Of a DNA stretch of 64,000 bases, positions 8,096-15,611 are shown piece after piece. Positions within the stretch are counted from its first letter, which is position 1. The number at the start of each line of letters is the position of its first letter. Source of the stretch: Bacteroidaceae bacterium (lineage in GTDB: Bacteria > Bacteroidota > Bacteroidia > Bacteroidales > Bacteroidaceae); contig JAFRTJ010000067.1 in NCBI GenBank assembly GCA_017427185.1, positions 35,676-99,675 of the forward strand, read 5' to 3'. The translations under genes were made by a program, and so were the position numbers. The notes beneath the pieces were generated by a model. That model saw only the letters and a list, made by a program, of their open reading frames with translations. It had not been told where the DNA came from and made no database searches.

Positions 8096-9358
8096 ATGAA
8101 TGTAAAAAAATTATCTCTTGCAAGTCTTTTCTTAGTATTGTCTTGCAGTTTCGGTTGGGCTCAAGAAACAACCGAATGTACTTTTGTTAGGTTGACAAGT
8201 GAGACCCAGTTGGTGCCTGGTACCAGAGTCTTGTTTGTCGTTTCGTCAGATAGATATAATACGGGCCACGTAGCTATGGCTGGTATGAATGGAAACAAAA
8301 GATATGGAACAGGTGTTACAGTGACCACAAGTGAAATTGATGAGGACATGGAACTTATCAAAACAGCTGTAAATAGTGGTGATCATGATTTACCTGTTGC
8401 TTTAACATTGAATGTTGTTGGAGAAAATGCGAATGGTACAATTTATGCCTTCTATGATGAAGTTGAAGAGGCTTATTTTGGTGCTCCTAACAGCCAAGGA
8501 AACACATCTTATAATGGTGCTATAGATAATGAACGTTGTCAATTTAATATTTTATATAACTCAGAAACCAATGGTTTTGAGATTTATAACGTGGATGACC
8601 CCAAAAAGTTCGTTGAACACCGAGAAACTGGTGAACCTGAATTTACAGTCTCCAAGGACGGCAATCCACATGCTCTTCTCTTTGTTGAGTACACAAATGA
8701 GATAAGAATCACTTTGGCAAGATCTGACTATGGCGACGATCTCAATTACTATGCTACAGTATATTATGAGAAGGATGTGAAGTTGGACGAGAATATCTCC
8801 GCATTCGACGTAACACCTGTGCCCACAACCCCAGAGACTCAGGAACTTACTCTCACTGAGGTTGTTACCAAAGGTGAAATCCTTTGGGCAAAATCTCCCG
8901 TCATCCTGATGTTCCCCAATGATTCTGAGGATGCTCCCGCATACGTAGATTATCCTATCTACCTTTTGACAGAAGCATCAGAAGACAAGACCATCGAGAC
9001 ACATCTGCAAGGAACTACTGATGCCATCGATGCTCCTGAAAACTCATTCAAGCTGCGCAAGCAGGCCGTAGAGGTTGAAGAGACTGATGATGCCTTGGTT
9101 GCCTTCTTCAAGGCAGAAGGAACATCCATCCTGGCTAACAAGGCATACTATGTACTGGGCGAAGCTGCTGAGGAAGGCGAAGAGACTGGTGAAGTTAAGG
9201 TTCTTACCTTCTCATTCAGCGGTGCAACTGGCATTGAGAAGGTCAACACTCCCCAAGAGGTTAACAATGGCGCCATCTACAATCTGGCTGGCCAGCAGGT
9301 AAACAAGAACTATCGGGGTATTGTACTCAAGAATGGTAAGAAGTTCCTCAACAAATAA
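8096..9358 (+). CDS. Secreted protein with C-terminal sorting tail (second module)
   Basis: The 420-residue protein has a signal peptide (about residues 1-22, ending GWAQE). Two beta-rich regions follow. The second (about residues 240-390) is acidic, with TEVVTKGEILWAKSPVILM and NKAYYVLGEAAEE. This resembles the second domain of the 6669 protein, which also carries an 'NKAYLAV' strand shortly before its tail. The C-terminus IYNLAGQQVNKNYRGI, then LKNGKKFLNK, is the same tail type. It is followed after 63 bases by a 56-residue small protein. It is probably exported to the surface. Function is not recognised. Confidence 0.75.
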   Translation: MNVKKLSLASLFLVLSCSFGWAQETTECTFVRLTSETQLVPGTRVLFVVSSDRYNTGHVAMAGMNGNKRYGTGVTVTTSEIDEDMELIKTAVNSGDHDLPVALTLNVVGENANGTIYAFYDEVEEAYFGAPNSQGNTSYNGAIDNERCQFNILYNSETNGFEIYNVDDPKKFVEHRETGEPEFTVSKDGNPHALLFVEYTNEIRITLARSDYGDDLNYYATVYYEKDVKLDENISAFDVTPVPTTPETQELTLTEVVTKGEILWAKSPVILMFPNDSEDAPAYVDYPIYLLTEASEDKTIETHLQGTTDAIDAPENSFKLRKQAVEVEETDDALVAFFKAEGTSILANKAYYVLGEAAEEGEETGEVKVLTFSFSGATGIEKVNTPQEVNNGAIYNLAGQQVNKNYRGIVLKNGKKFLNK

Positions 9359-9421
9359 AAATGTAAGATAGAGGAATCCGAGAGTAATAATCAAATACTA
9401 AACAAAATAGATATTATAATT

Positions 9422-9592
9422 ATGAAAACTACAGAATATATAATCCCCCGAATGAAAACCATAGAGCTTGGCTCACGTGCAATTGCTCTTAACCAGATGA
9501 GTCCTCAAGCAAAGGACAGCAATCCATATAACAAGGAAACTGACGATGGCGACCTGGTAAAGGATGCTGGCGCATGGGGTGATGAGTGGTAA
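9422..9592 (+). CDS. Small acidic protein, MKxYIxP family (second copy)
   Basis: The 56-residue frame runs ATG 9422 to TAA 9590-9592. The N-terminus MKTTEYIIPRMKTIEL matches the plan of the 7829 protein, and the tail DAGAWGDEW is again acidic with tryptophan. It sits directly after a sorting-tail protein and ahead of a strong terminator, which supports it as the last gene of the transcript. Sequence identity outside the ends is low. Function is unknown. Confidence 0.6.
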   Translation: MKTTEYIIPRMKTIELGSRAIALNQMSPQAKDSNPYNKETDDGDLVKDAGAWGDEW

Positions 9593-9625
9593 AACAACTC
9601 CGTACATAATAATACAGCAAATCAA

Positions 9626-9661
9626 GAAATCCCTCCAGTAATCTGGGGGGATTTCTTTTTT
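9626..9661 (+). terminator. Rho-independent terminator after the two-module block
   Basis: GAAATCCCTCCAG, a TAAT loop, and CTGGGGGGATTTC (one G-T pair) are followed by a T run to 9661. Confidence 0.85.
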
Positions 9662-9690
9662 GTGAACTGTATTGTATTCGTTAGCATATA

Positions 9691-9720
9691 AGATGACGAT
9701 AACGATGACGATGACGAGGA
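9691..9720 (+). repeat. Imperfect GATGACGAT/AACGATGACG repeat
   Basis: Short imperfect repeats of a GATGACGA(T/C) unit. The complementary type (CGTCATCGT) recurs at 10102-10157, so the two flank the heptamer array in opposite orientation. Confidence 0.6.
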
Positions 9721-9760
9721 ATCCTGCACTTGAGCACCTCCCAATCAATCAGTAAATGTT

Positions 9761-9970
9761 TAAATGGTAAATCGTAAATGGTAAATGGTAAATGGTAAAT
9801 GGTAAATCGTAAATGGTAAATGGTAAATCGTAAATGGTAAATGGTAAATCGTAAATGGTAAATGGTAAATCGTAAATGGTAAATGGTAAATCGTAAATGG
9901 TAAATCGTAAATGGTAAATCGTAAATGGTAAATGGTAAATCGTAAATGGTAAATGGTAAATGGTAAATGT
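9761..9970 (+). repeat. Thirty-copy heptamer tandem array (TAAATGG/TAAATCG)
   Basis: Exactly 30 consecutive 7-base units cover 9761-9970. They are TAAATGG or TAAATCG, apart from a final TAAATGT. Most of the array shows a pattern of two GG units followed by one CG unit. Because 21 bases equal seven codons, any open frame through it gives a seven-residue peptide repeat. The 567 bases between the small gene and the GH78 gene otherwise contain only two terminators and the flanking short repeats. Confidence 0.97.
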
Positions 9971-10063
9971 GAGATGTGTGTCCTGCTGGAGTGCAAGAAC
10001 TACTTAGCTACTTCAGAAACTTCTGTACTCTAACTCGAACGTTTTTGGGGCAGATAGAAAAGA

Positions 10064-10093
10064 AAGGGTTGGTGAAAGAAATCGCCAACCCTT
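10064..10093. terminator. Bidirectional terminator after the GH78 gene
   Basis: AAGGGTTGGTGA (10064-10075) pairs with TCGCCAACCCTT (10082-10093), a 12-bp stem with one wobble pair and a six-base loop. On the minus strand it is followed by a T-rich TTTCTTTTC, which suits the GH78 transcript. Confidence 0.75.
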
Positions 10094-10101
10094 AGCTTTT
10101 A

Positions 10102-10157
10102 TGTCAACGTTAACGTATCGTCAATGTATCGTCAACGTCATCGTCAACGTCATCGTT
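10102..10157. repeat. Imperfect CGTCAACGTCAT-type repeats
   Basis: Several overlapping copies of (A)TCGTCAACGTCA and TATCGTCAATG lie immediately after the stop codon of the GH78 gene. Low complexity; no function assigned. Confidence 0.6.
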
Positions 10158-10159
10158 GA

Positions 10160-12763
10160 TTACACTTCTACCGTATACTTGCCAGCCTTGTAATCCTTGG
10201 ATTCTGTCTCGCCAGGAAGAGTAACGGTTGCTGTGGCACCTTCTGGGATGGTGAAGTTCCAAACCCACTTGTCGCCATCATAGTTCCACTCGCTCTTGAT
10301 CAAGCCAGCAGCCGAGTTGTACTCAGCAGAGACGGAACCCAGACGCTTGTCAGGAACGGGCTTCATGATGATGTGCTTGAATCCAGGCTCAGCAGGATCA
10401 GCAGCAATGCCAGCAGCGGTCTCCCATATCCACTCGCACACACATCCGTAGGCATAGTGGTTGAAACTGTTCATGCCCTGGGGGCCCATGCCTTTATCCA
10501 ACATGTAACTGTTCCAACGCTCCCAAATGGTGGTGGCACCGTTGTCAACTGAATAGAGCCAGCTGGGGTTCTTGTGCTGGAAGAGCAGTTCGTAAGCAAT
10601 GTCAGCCATGCCGTTCTCTGTCAATGTGGCCATCAGGATGGAAGTGCCAAGGAAACCAGTCTGGAGGCAATTCTCGTGAGCCTTGAAATTCTCACGCAGA
10701 CGGGCTATCATGTTCTCCTTTGCCTCGCCTTCCACAAGCTGATTCTTCAGAGCGAAGAGGGCAGGGGTCTGCATGGTGTTGAGAATCTCGATCTTGAACT
10801 CGCCGTTCTCGTTGAGGAAGTTCTCGCAGAGGTATGCCTTAGCGTCCTCGACCATCTTCTGGTACGTACTGGCATCACGGCCTGTGGCACCAGCCATGTC
10901 GCGCATCATGCCAGCATCGATGGCCCAATAGGAGGCACTTAGATAGTTCCAGTATGCGATGGCTTCAGGAAGTGGACCGTTGGGGCCATGAGACCTGCCG
11001 CTGCAACTCTCCAGAGGCTCGTAGCTCAGCCAGTCTGCCCATTGGTAATTGCCATTCTCAGCGCTCAGGGTCTGGTGGTCGTACTTCGTGTCATTAATGT
11101 GGTTCATGAACTTATCCATTGCCTCCCAGTTTTCGTTGACGATATCTGTGTCGCCAAATTGTTTCCATACCGTCCAGGGAACGATGATACCTGCATCAGC
11201 CCATCCCAGACGCATCATGTCGCCATGACCGCTTCCATCGCCAGCTCCATACTGAGCCATGGGGGCTACGCCTGGGTAAGCACCTGTGGGAGACTGGGTG
11301 TCGCGCATGTCACGCATCCACTTGTGGAAGAATCGGTCTGTGTTGGCAAAGAATGTACCCGTCTCAGTGAAGACCTGCGTATCAGCTGTCCATCCCAGAC
11401 GTTCGTTGCGCTGAGGGCAGTCTGTGCTGACGCTAAGATAGTTGGAACGCTGACCCCAGATGGTATTTGAGATCAGTTTGTTCACGTCCTCGCTGCCTGT
11501 AGTAATCTTGCCAATCTCCAGATCTTGAGCGATACTGGTAACAGGAACAGACTGGATGGAGCGAATGGATACCTCATCAGTGGCTGTGATGGAAACCAGG
11601 CGATAGCCGAAGAATGTGCAATGGGGATAGAAGCTGACGTAATCGTTGGAAGGAGCGAATGTGTACTCCAGACGCATTCCCTTTTCAGCGATACGCAGAT
11701 TCTGGCGGTGGCAGCTTCCCTCAGGACCATCCATACCGCGGCTCTTGGCTCCATTTCCATCGTTTAGGAGTTCAGAAGGAAGACAGGTAAGAACAGTTCC
11801 CTCGTTGGCCTTGAAAACAAAGGAAGGAACGCCAGAACAGTTCTGACCGAAGTCAACAACCAGTGTCTCACCAGGTTTCACCGTCATTTCTTCTCCATTA
11901 GCAAACTCTTGACTGATTACTACCTTGCCGTATTCCTCCTCTGTGGCACCCTCGATGTCGCTCCAAAGATAAGCTTTAACAGGATTGAGTGCAAGGTCCT
12001 GACGCAGATAGACTTCAGCTCCATCGGAAGGAAGAATCTCGCCGTTGAACTCGTTGTTAAGTTCAGGAGCAGAGAGCTTCTCTGGAGTGTCGAATCCTGG
12101 CAACTCGCGAGCATCATACTCCTCACCGTCAAAGATAGCAGCATGCTTGACTGGACCGGCTATGCCTGCCTTCCAGTTATCGAGATCAGTTCCATAGAGT
12201 TTCTTTGTTCCATCAGCATAGGTCAGTTCCACCACGCCGCGGAAAGCAACCTTCTTGCCTATCATTCCCTCGTGTCCTCCAGGCGTGATGATCTTATCTG
12301 CCCACCATCCAGGAGTCACTTGAACAGCCAACTCATTCTCAGCATTAGCTTTTGTCACGAAAGCATCCGTGATGTCGTAGGTGAACGAACGTTTTGTCTT
12401 GGCGTAATGCGTGAAGCCAGGTTTCAGGAATTCTTTGCCGATGGGTTTCTTGTTCACGTAAAGTTCGTAGACACCCAACCCAGTAGTCATCCATTTTGCA
12501 GACTTTACCTTCTGCTCATTCTTCAGTGTAGAGAGGAACCAGCTTGCCCCATCAGCGGCACGGAAATTGCCATCTGTCACCACATTCGTCACTACAGGCG
12601 CATTGGCGGCCGAGATCCAGACAGAAGCATCCCAGGCTGAGTCATCAAGAGCTTCAGCACGTGTCCCATACTCAGACTTGGCTGGGGGATTGCATGAACA
12701 GACAGAAGTGATCAACAATGCAGCACATGCAAGGCTTTTCAACGTTTTGATTTTAGTTTTCAT
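10160..12763 (-). CDS. Alpha-L-rhamnosidase-like glycoside hydrolase, GH78
   Basis: The 867-residue protein starts with a signal sequence whose end, ITSVCSC (Cys24), may be a relaxed lipobox, so it may be a lipoprotein. The GH78 order is clear. An N-terminal beta-sandwich has GLGVYELYVNKKPIG and FLKPGFTHYAK. The (alpha/alpha)6 barrel follows, with CPQRNERLGWTADTQVF near residue 450, then GWADAGIIVPW, TTIWERWNSY and MNSFNHYAYG. Acidic residues of the RNERLGWTAD block are those used for catalysis in the family. These enzymes remove terminal alpha-L-rhamnose from plant pectin or flavonoid glycosides. It stands alone on the minus strand with its own -7 element and terminator. Confidence 0.9.
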   Translation of the reverse strand: MKTKIKTLKSLACAALLITSVCSCNPPAKSEYGTRAEALDDSAWDASVWISAANAPVVTNVVTDGNFRAADGASWFLSTLKNEQKVKSAKWMTTGLGVYELYVNKKPIGKEFLKPGFTHYAKTKRSFTYDITDAFVTKANAENELAVQVTPGWWADKIITPGGHEGMIGKKVAFRGVVELTYADGTKKLYGTDLDNWKAGIAGPVKHAAIFDGEEYDARELPGFDTPEKLSAPELNNEFNGEILPSDGAEVYLRQDLALNPVKAYLWSDIEGATEEEYGKVVISQEFANGEEMTVKPGETLVVDFGQNCSGVPSFVFKANEGTVLTCLPSELLNDGNGAKSRGMDGPEGSCHRQNLRIAEKGMRLEYTFAPSNDYVSFYPHCTFFGYRLVSITATDEVSIRSIQSVPVTSIAQDLEIGKITTGSEDVNKLISNTIWGQRSNYLSVSTDCPQRNERLGWTADTQVFTETGTFFANTDRFFHKWMRDMRDTQSPTGAYPGVAPMAQYGAGDGSGHGDMMRLGWADAGIIVPWTVWKQFGDTDIVNENWEAMDKFMNHINDTKYDHQTLSAENGNYQWADWLSYEPLESCSGRSHGPNGPLPEAIAYWNYLSASYWAIDAGMMRDMAGATGRDASTYQKMVEDAKAYLCENFLNENGEFKIEILNTMQTPALFALKNQLVEGEAKENMIARLRENFKAHENCLQTGFLGTSILMATLTENGMADIAYELLFQHKNPSWLYSVDNGATTIWERWNSYMLDKGMGPQGMNSFNHYAYGCVCEWIWETAAGIAADPAEPGFKHIIMKPVPDKRLGSVSAEYNSAAGLIKSEWNYDGDKWVWNFTIPEGATATVTLPGETESKDYKAGKYTVEV

Positions 12764-12859
12764 GTTGTAATATATTTAATAATGTATGAATTGAATATTC
12801 TTCCTTATCGTTGATGGACATAAGTGCAAATCAATGCATAATTCACCAATTTAACATCG

Positions 12860-12867
12860 CAAAGATA
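12860..12867 (-). promoter_or_regulatory. -7 element for the GH78 gene
   Basis: The minus strand reads TATCTTTG about 100 bases before the GH78 start codon. Confidence 0.6.
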
Positions 12868-12973
12868 ATGCAGATTTTTGAAAAATAAAAATTTTGCCCA
12901 TAAAATTCACATTTTCATCGTGTTCAACGATACGGAAAAAAGCGTTGAAGTTGCAATTCCGTTTGCCTCTTGT

Positions 12974-13004
12974 TTTGTTGGTATTATAATAATCGCTATC
13001 TTTG
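12974..13004 (+). promoter_or_regulatory. Complete -33/-7 promoter for the acyltransferase gene
   Basis: TTTG (12974-12977), a 19-base spacer, and TATCTTTG (12997-13004) form a textbook Bacteroidetes promoter. The 303-base gap 12764-13066 contains only this and the divergent GH78 promoter. Confidence 0.8.
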
Positions 13005-13066
13005 CAGACAAAATAATTACCTTATTAAGCCAAAACAATTACCTTATTAAAACGTAGAATCGACTC

Positions 13067-14155
13067 ATGCAATCAAAACCTCATTACGACATTCTTGATG
13101 CCTTGCGTGGCGTGGCTGCTATAGCAGTAGTGTGTTATCACCTCTTCGAGGCAATCGCTTTCTCTGCTGGCGATCCTGAGCAGAAGATGATCCACGGATT
13201 CCTTGCTGTCGACTTTTTCTTCATTCTGAGTGGTTTCGTCATGGGGTACGCCTATGACAACCGCTGGGGAAGCATGTCGCTTGGCGGATTCATACGTCGA
13301 CGCCTGATTCGTCTCCATCCGATGGTCGTGATGGGAGTCGTGATAGGTCTGGTGGCCTTCGTGTCGCAGGGCTCCCTTCGATGGGATGGCACCCACGTGG
13401 ACCTTTCCACCGTTCTCTGGTGTGCTCTGCTTGGTCTCTTCCTGATTCCTTCTTTTGGCCATCTCGACGTGAGGGGAAACACAGAGATGTTCCCTCTGAA
13501 TGGCCCCCATTGGAGCCTTTTCTTCGAGTACATAGGCAGTTTGATTTATGGACTTTTCCTGCATCGCCTTTCAACACGCGCCCTTGGATGCTGGGTCTTC
13601 GTTGCTTTGGCTCTCTTGCTTGGAAATGCACTTCAGATGGGGGAAGGGCATATCGCATACGGATGGTCCTCAGAGCCTCTCAACATTTGGGGCGGTTTCC
13701 TTCGCCTTTCGTTTGGTTATCCTATGGGCCTTCTGCTGGCGCGATTGTTTCAGCGTGCACAACCAGCTCCTATGGACAAAGCCATCTTCCCGCTGTGCTC
13801 ATTGGCCGTTCTGGCCCTGCTCTGCATTCCCAACCTGAAGAACTTCAGCCTCTACTACCAGATTCTTTGCGTTGGCGTCTTCTTCCCCACGATTATTTGG
13901 CTGGGTGCTCGTGGAGTCGTGGAGGGGCAGGTGAAACGTACAGCCTCCCTCCTGGGGCGCATCTCTTATCCACTCTATGCCATTCACTATCCCCTCATCT
14001 ACATGTATATACGTTGGCTGAATGATGGAGTTACCCCCTTTGGCATGTCTGCCTGGTGTACTCCTGTCTCAATCTTCTGCACGGCTGTTATTGCCGCCTA
14101 CTTCATCATGAGGTATTACGATGAGCCTCTTCGCGAGTGGCTTTCTCGCAAATGA
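13067..14155 (+). CDS. Membrane acyltransferase, acyltransferase-3/OafA family
   Basis: The 362-residue integral membrane protein has about ten hydrophobic segments. It begins LDALRGVAAIAVVCYH (His25), the family's N-terminal motif with the presumed catalytic histidine, and continues with AVDFFFILSGFVMG. Members transfer acetyl, succinyl or other acyl groups to sugars of surface polysaccharides or peptidoglycan from the membrane. It is a single-gene unit with its own promoter and a strong terminator. Acceptor and acyl group cannot be read from the sequence. Confidence 0.88.
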   Translation: MQSKPHYDILDALRGVAAIAVVCYHLFEAIAFSAGDPEQKMIHGFLAVDFFFILSGFVMGYAYDNRWGSMSLGGFIRRRLIRLHPMVVMGVVIGLVAFVSQGSLRWDGTHVDLSTVLWCALLGLFLIPSFGHLDVRGNTEMFPLNGPHWSLFFEYIGSLIYGLFLHRLSTRALGCWVFVALALLLGNALQMGEGHIAYGWSSEPLNIWGGFLRLSFGYPMGLLLARLFQRAQPAPMDKAIFPLCSLAVLALLCIPNLKNFSLYYQILCVGVFFPTIIWLGARGVVEGQVKRTASLLGRISYPLYAIHYPLIYMYIRWLNDGVTPFGMSAWCTPVSIFCTAVIAAYFIMRYYDEPLREWLSRK

Positions 14156-14196
14156 GAGGTTATGACGTGGGATTGTTCATGTTGTTGGGGGGAGTC

Positions 14197-14250
14197 CGAC
14201 GTGTACGGACTGTCAGTCCGACAAGTGCAAACTCCCAGTCCGACACGTTC
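14197..14250. repeat. 22-bp-period array, three units, GC-rich variant
   Basis: Core units start at 14197 (CGACGTGTAC), 14219 (CGACAAGTGC) and 14241 (CGACACGTTC), each preceded by GTC and exactly 22 bases apart. This has the same layout as the arrays at 2.9, 23.6 and 39.9 kb, with CGAC replacing CAAC. The third unit forms the loop and inner stem of the acyltransferase terminator. Confidence 0.75.
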
Positions 14251-14263
14251 GGACTGGGAGTTT
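14229..14263. terminator. Perfect 15-bp hairpin terminator
   Basis: AAACTCCCAGTCCGA (14229-14243), loop CACGT, then TCGGACTGGGAGTTT (14249-14263), followed by a T-rich stretch on the plus strand. It lies between the convergent acyltransferase and tRNA genes and may serve both. Confidence 0.88.
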
Positions 14264-14289
14264 GACCTTTTTCCTTCTTTCCTGCCTTG

Positions 14290-14362
<73 letters not shown>

Positions 14363-14419
14363 AAAAGCGATGCAAAGGTAGTTCTTTTTTTGAATATAGA
14401 AAAGAAATAGCTTCTTTTT

Positions 14420-14451
14420 TTTGTCAAGGTAAACGGAAATGTGTAATTTTG
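14420..14451 (+). promoter_or_regulatory. Complete -33/-7 promoter for mltG
   Basis: TTTG (14420-14423), a 20-base spacer, and TAATTTTG (14444-14451). Confidence 0.75.
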
Positions 14452-14523
14452 CGAGTCAAATGAAGGCTTTCCCCACTTCTGCTGATGCAAAAAGGGGTGG
14501 GCAAGACCTTGTAAGAAACTGAA

Positions 14524-15534
14524 ATGGAAAAGAAGAAGAAAACGATCCTGATAGTTGCATTCGCAGTAAGCATAGTGGCAACAATTGTTCTGCTTGCCCT
14601 GGAGTGGACGACCACCATGCATAAGATGAACACTTCTGAGCAGACGGAATTCATATATATTGATGGGGATGATGACTTGGACTCAGTTCGAGTGAAATCG
14701 AAGCTCGCGTGGCGGTTCGACTGGTTAAGTAAGATGATGACGTATCGCGTGAGAACGGGTCGATACAGCATCCTGCCAGGCGAGAAGAGTCTGGCGCTCT
14801 TCCGCAAACTGAGAAACGGTCAGCAGGAACCTTGCAACCTGACGATTCCCAACGTGCGTACTATGGAGCAGATGGCTGCATATCTTGGAAATCACCTGAT
14901 GATGGACTCCATCCAGTTTGCTGAAGCTTTCATGGACTCCAGCTACATCTCTCGTTACGGCTATACGAAGGAGACGCTTCCTGCGCTCTTTATCCCCAAT
15001 ACCTACGAAGTATATTGGGACGTCAGCATGGATGGCTTCATGAAACGGATGGAGCGCGAGAACAAGAGCTTCTGGAACAAAGAACGTGAGGAGAAGGCTA
15101 AGCGGACAGGATGCAGCCACATCGAGATAGCCACGCTGGCGAGTATCGTTGATGAGGAGACAGCAAACAATGCTGAGAAGCCTATGGTGGCAGGCATGTA
15201 TATCAATCGACTGCATCGTGGCATGCTCTTGCAGGCAGACCCAACGGTAAAGTTCGCTTTGGGAGACTTCTCGCTACGCAGAATCTATTTCGACCACTTG
15301 ACTGTGGACAATCCCTACAACACGTACCGCTATGCTGGCCTTCCTCCTGGACCTATCCGCACAGCCAGCATAGTCGGAATCGATGCCGTATTGAACTATG
15401 TGGAACATCCTTATTTATTTATGTGCGCGAAAGAGGATTTCAGCGGTACCCACAACTTTGCCGCAACCTACAGCGAGCATATCAAAAACGCCAAAAGGTA
15501 TTCTCAGGCGCTGAATAAAAGGGGTGTGAGATGA
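14524..15534 (+). CDS. mltG: Endolytic peptidoglycan transglycosylase MltG (YceG-like)
   Basis: The 336-residue protein has one N-terminal membrane anchor (about residues 7-27) and a periplasmic body. The YceG signature is clear: FIPNTYEVYW near residue 157, LASIVDEET at 205-213 with the family's catalytic glutamate, GMYINRL, LQADPTVKFAL and YNTYRYAGLPPGPI. MltG cuts nascent glycan strands inside the chain and is thought to set their length. It stands alone with its own promoter; the usual thymidylate kinase neighbour of proteobacteria is absent. Length and motif order are normal. Confidence 0.93.
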   Translation: MEKKKKTILIVAFAVSIVATIVLLALEWTTTMHKMNTSEQTEFIYIDGDDDLDSVRVKSKLAWRFDWLSKMMTYRVRTGRYSILPGEKSLALFRKLRNGQQEPCNLTIPNVRTMEQMAAYLGNHLMMDSIQFAEAFMDSSYISRYGYTKETLPALFIPNTYEVYWDVSMDGFMKRMERENKSFWNKEREEKAKRTGCSHIEIATLASIVDEETANNAEKPMVAGMYINRLHRGMLLQADPTVKFALGDFSLRRIYFDHLTVDNPYNTYRYAGLPPGPIRTASIVGIDAVLNYVEHPYLFMCAKEDFSGTHNFAATYSEHIKNAKRYSQALNKRGVR

Positions 15535-15576
15535 AAAAAAGATGTCTCCCTGAAGGCAAGGAAACGCAAAAAGTTG

Positions 15577-15584
15577 TAACTTTG
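15577..15584 (+). promoter_or_regulatory. -7 element for the 15612 gene
   Basis: TAACTTTG matches TAnnTTTG, 28 bases before the start codon. Confidence 0.6.
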
Positions 15585-15611
15585 TAGCATCATAATCCAA
15601 AAACTGACCCA

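Noticed and set aside
9473..9748. 91-codon minus-strand frame with a hydrophobic stretch
   Set aside because: Overlaps the small gene at 9422-9592 and its terminator. The hydrophobic run comes from the GATGACGAT repeats read in reverse.
9760..9996. 78-residue minus-strand frame with PFTIYHL-type repeats
   Set aside because: It is a by-product of the heptamer array: 21 bases make seven codons, so no stop can arise. No ribosome site or known domain.
11909..12640. 243-codon plus-strand frame
   Set aside because: Antisense to the GH78 N-terminal domain; composition is a mirror of it.
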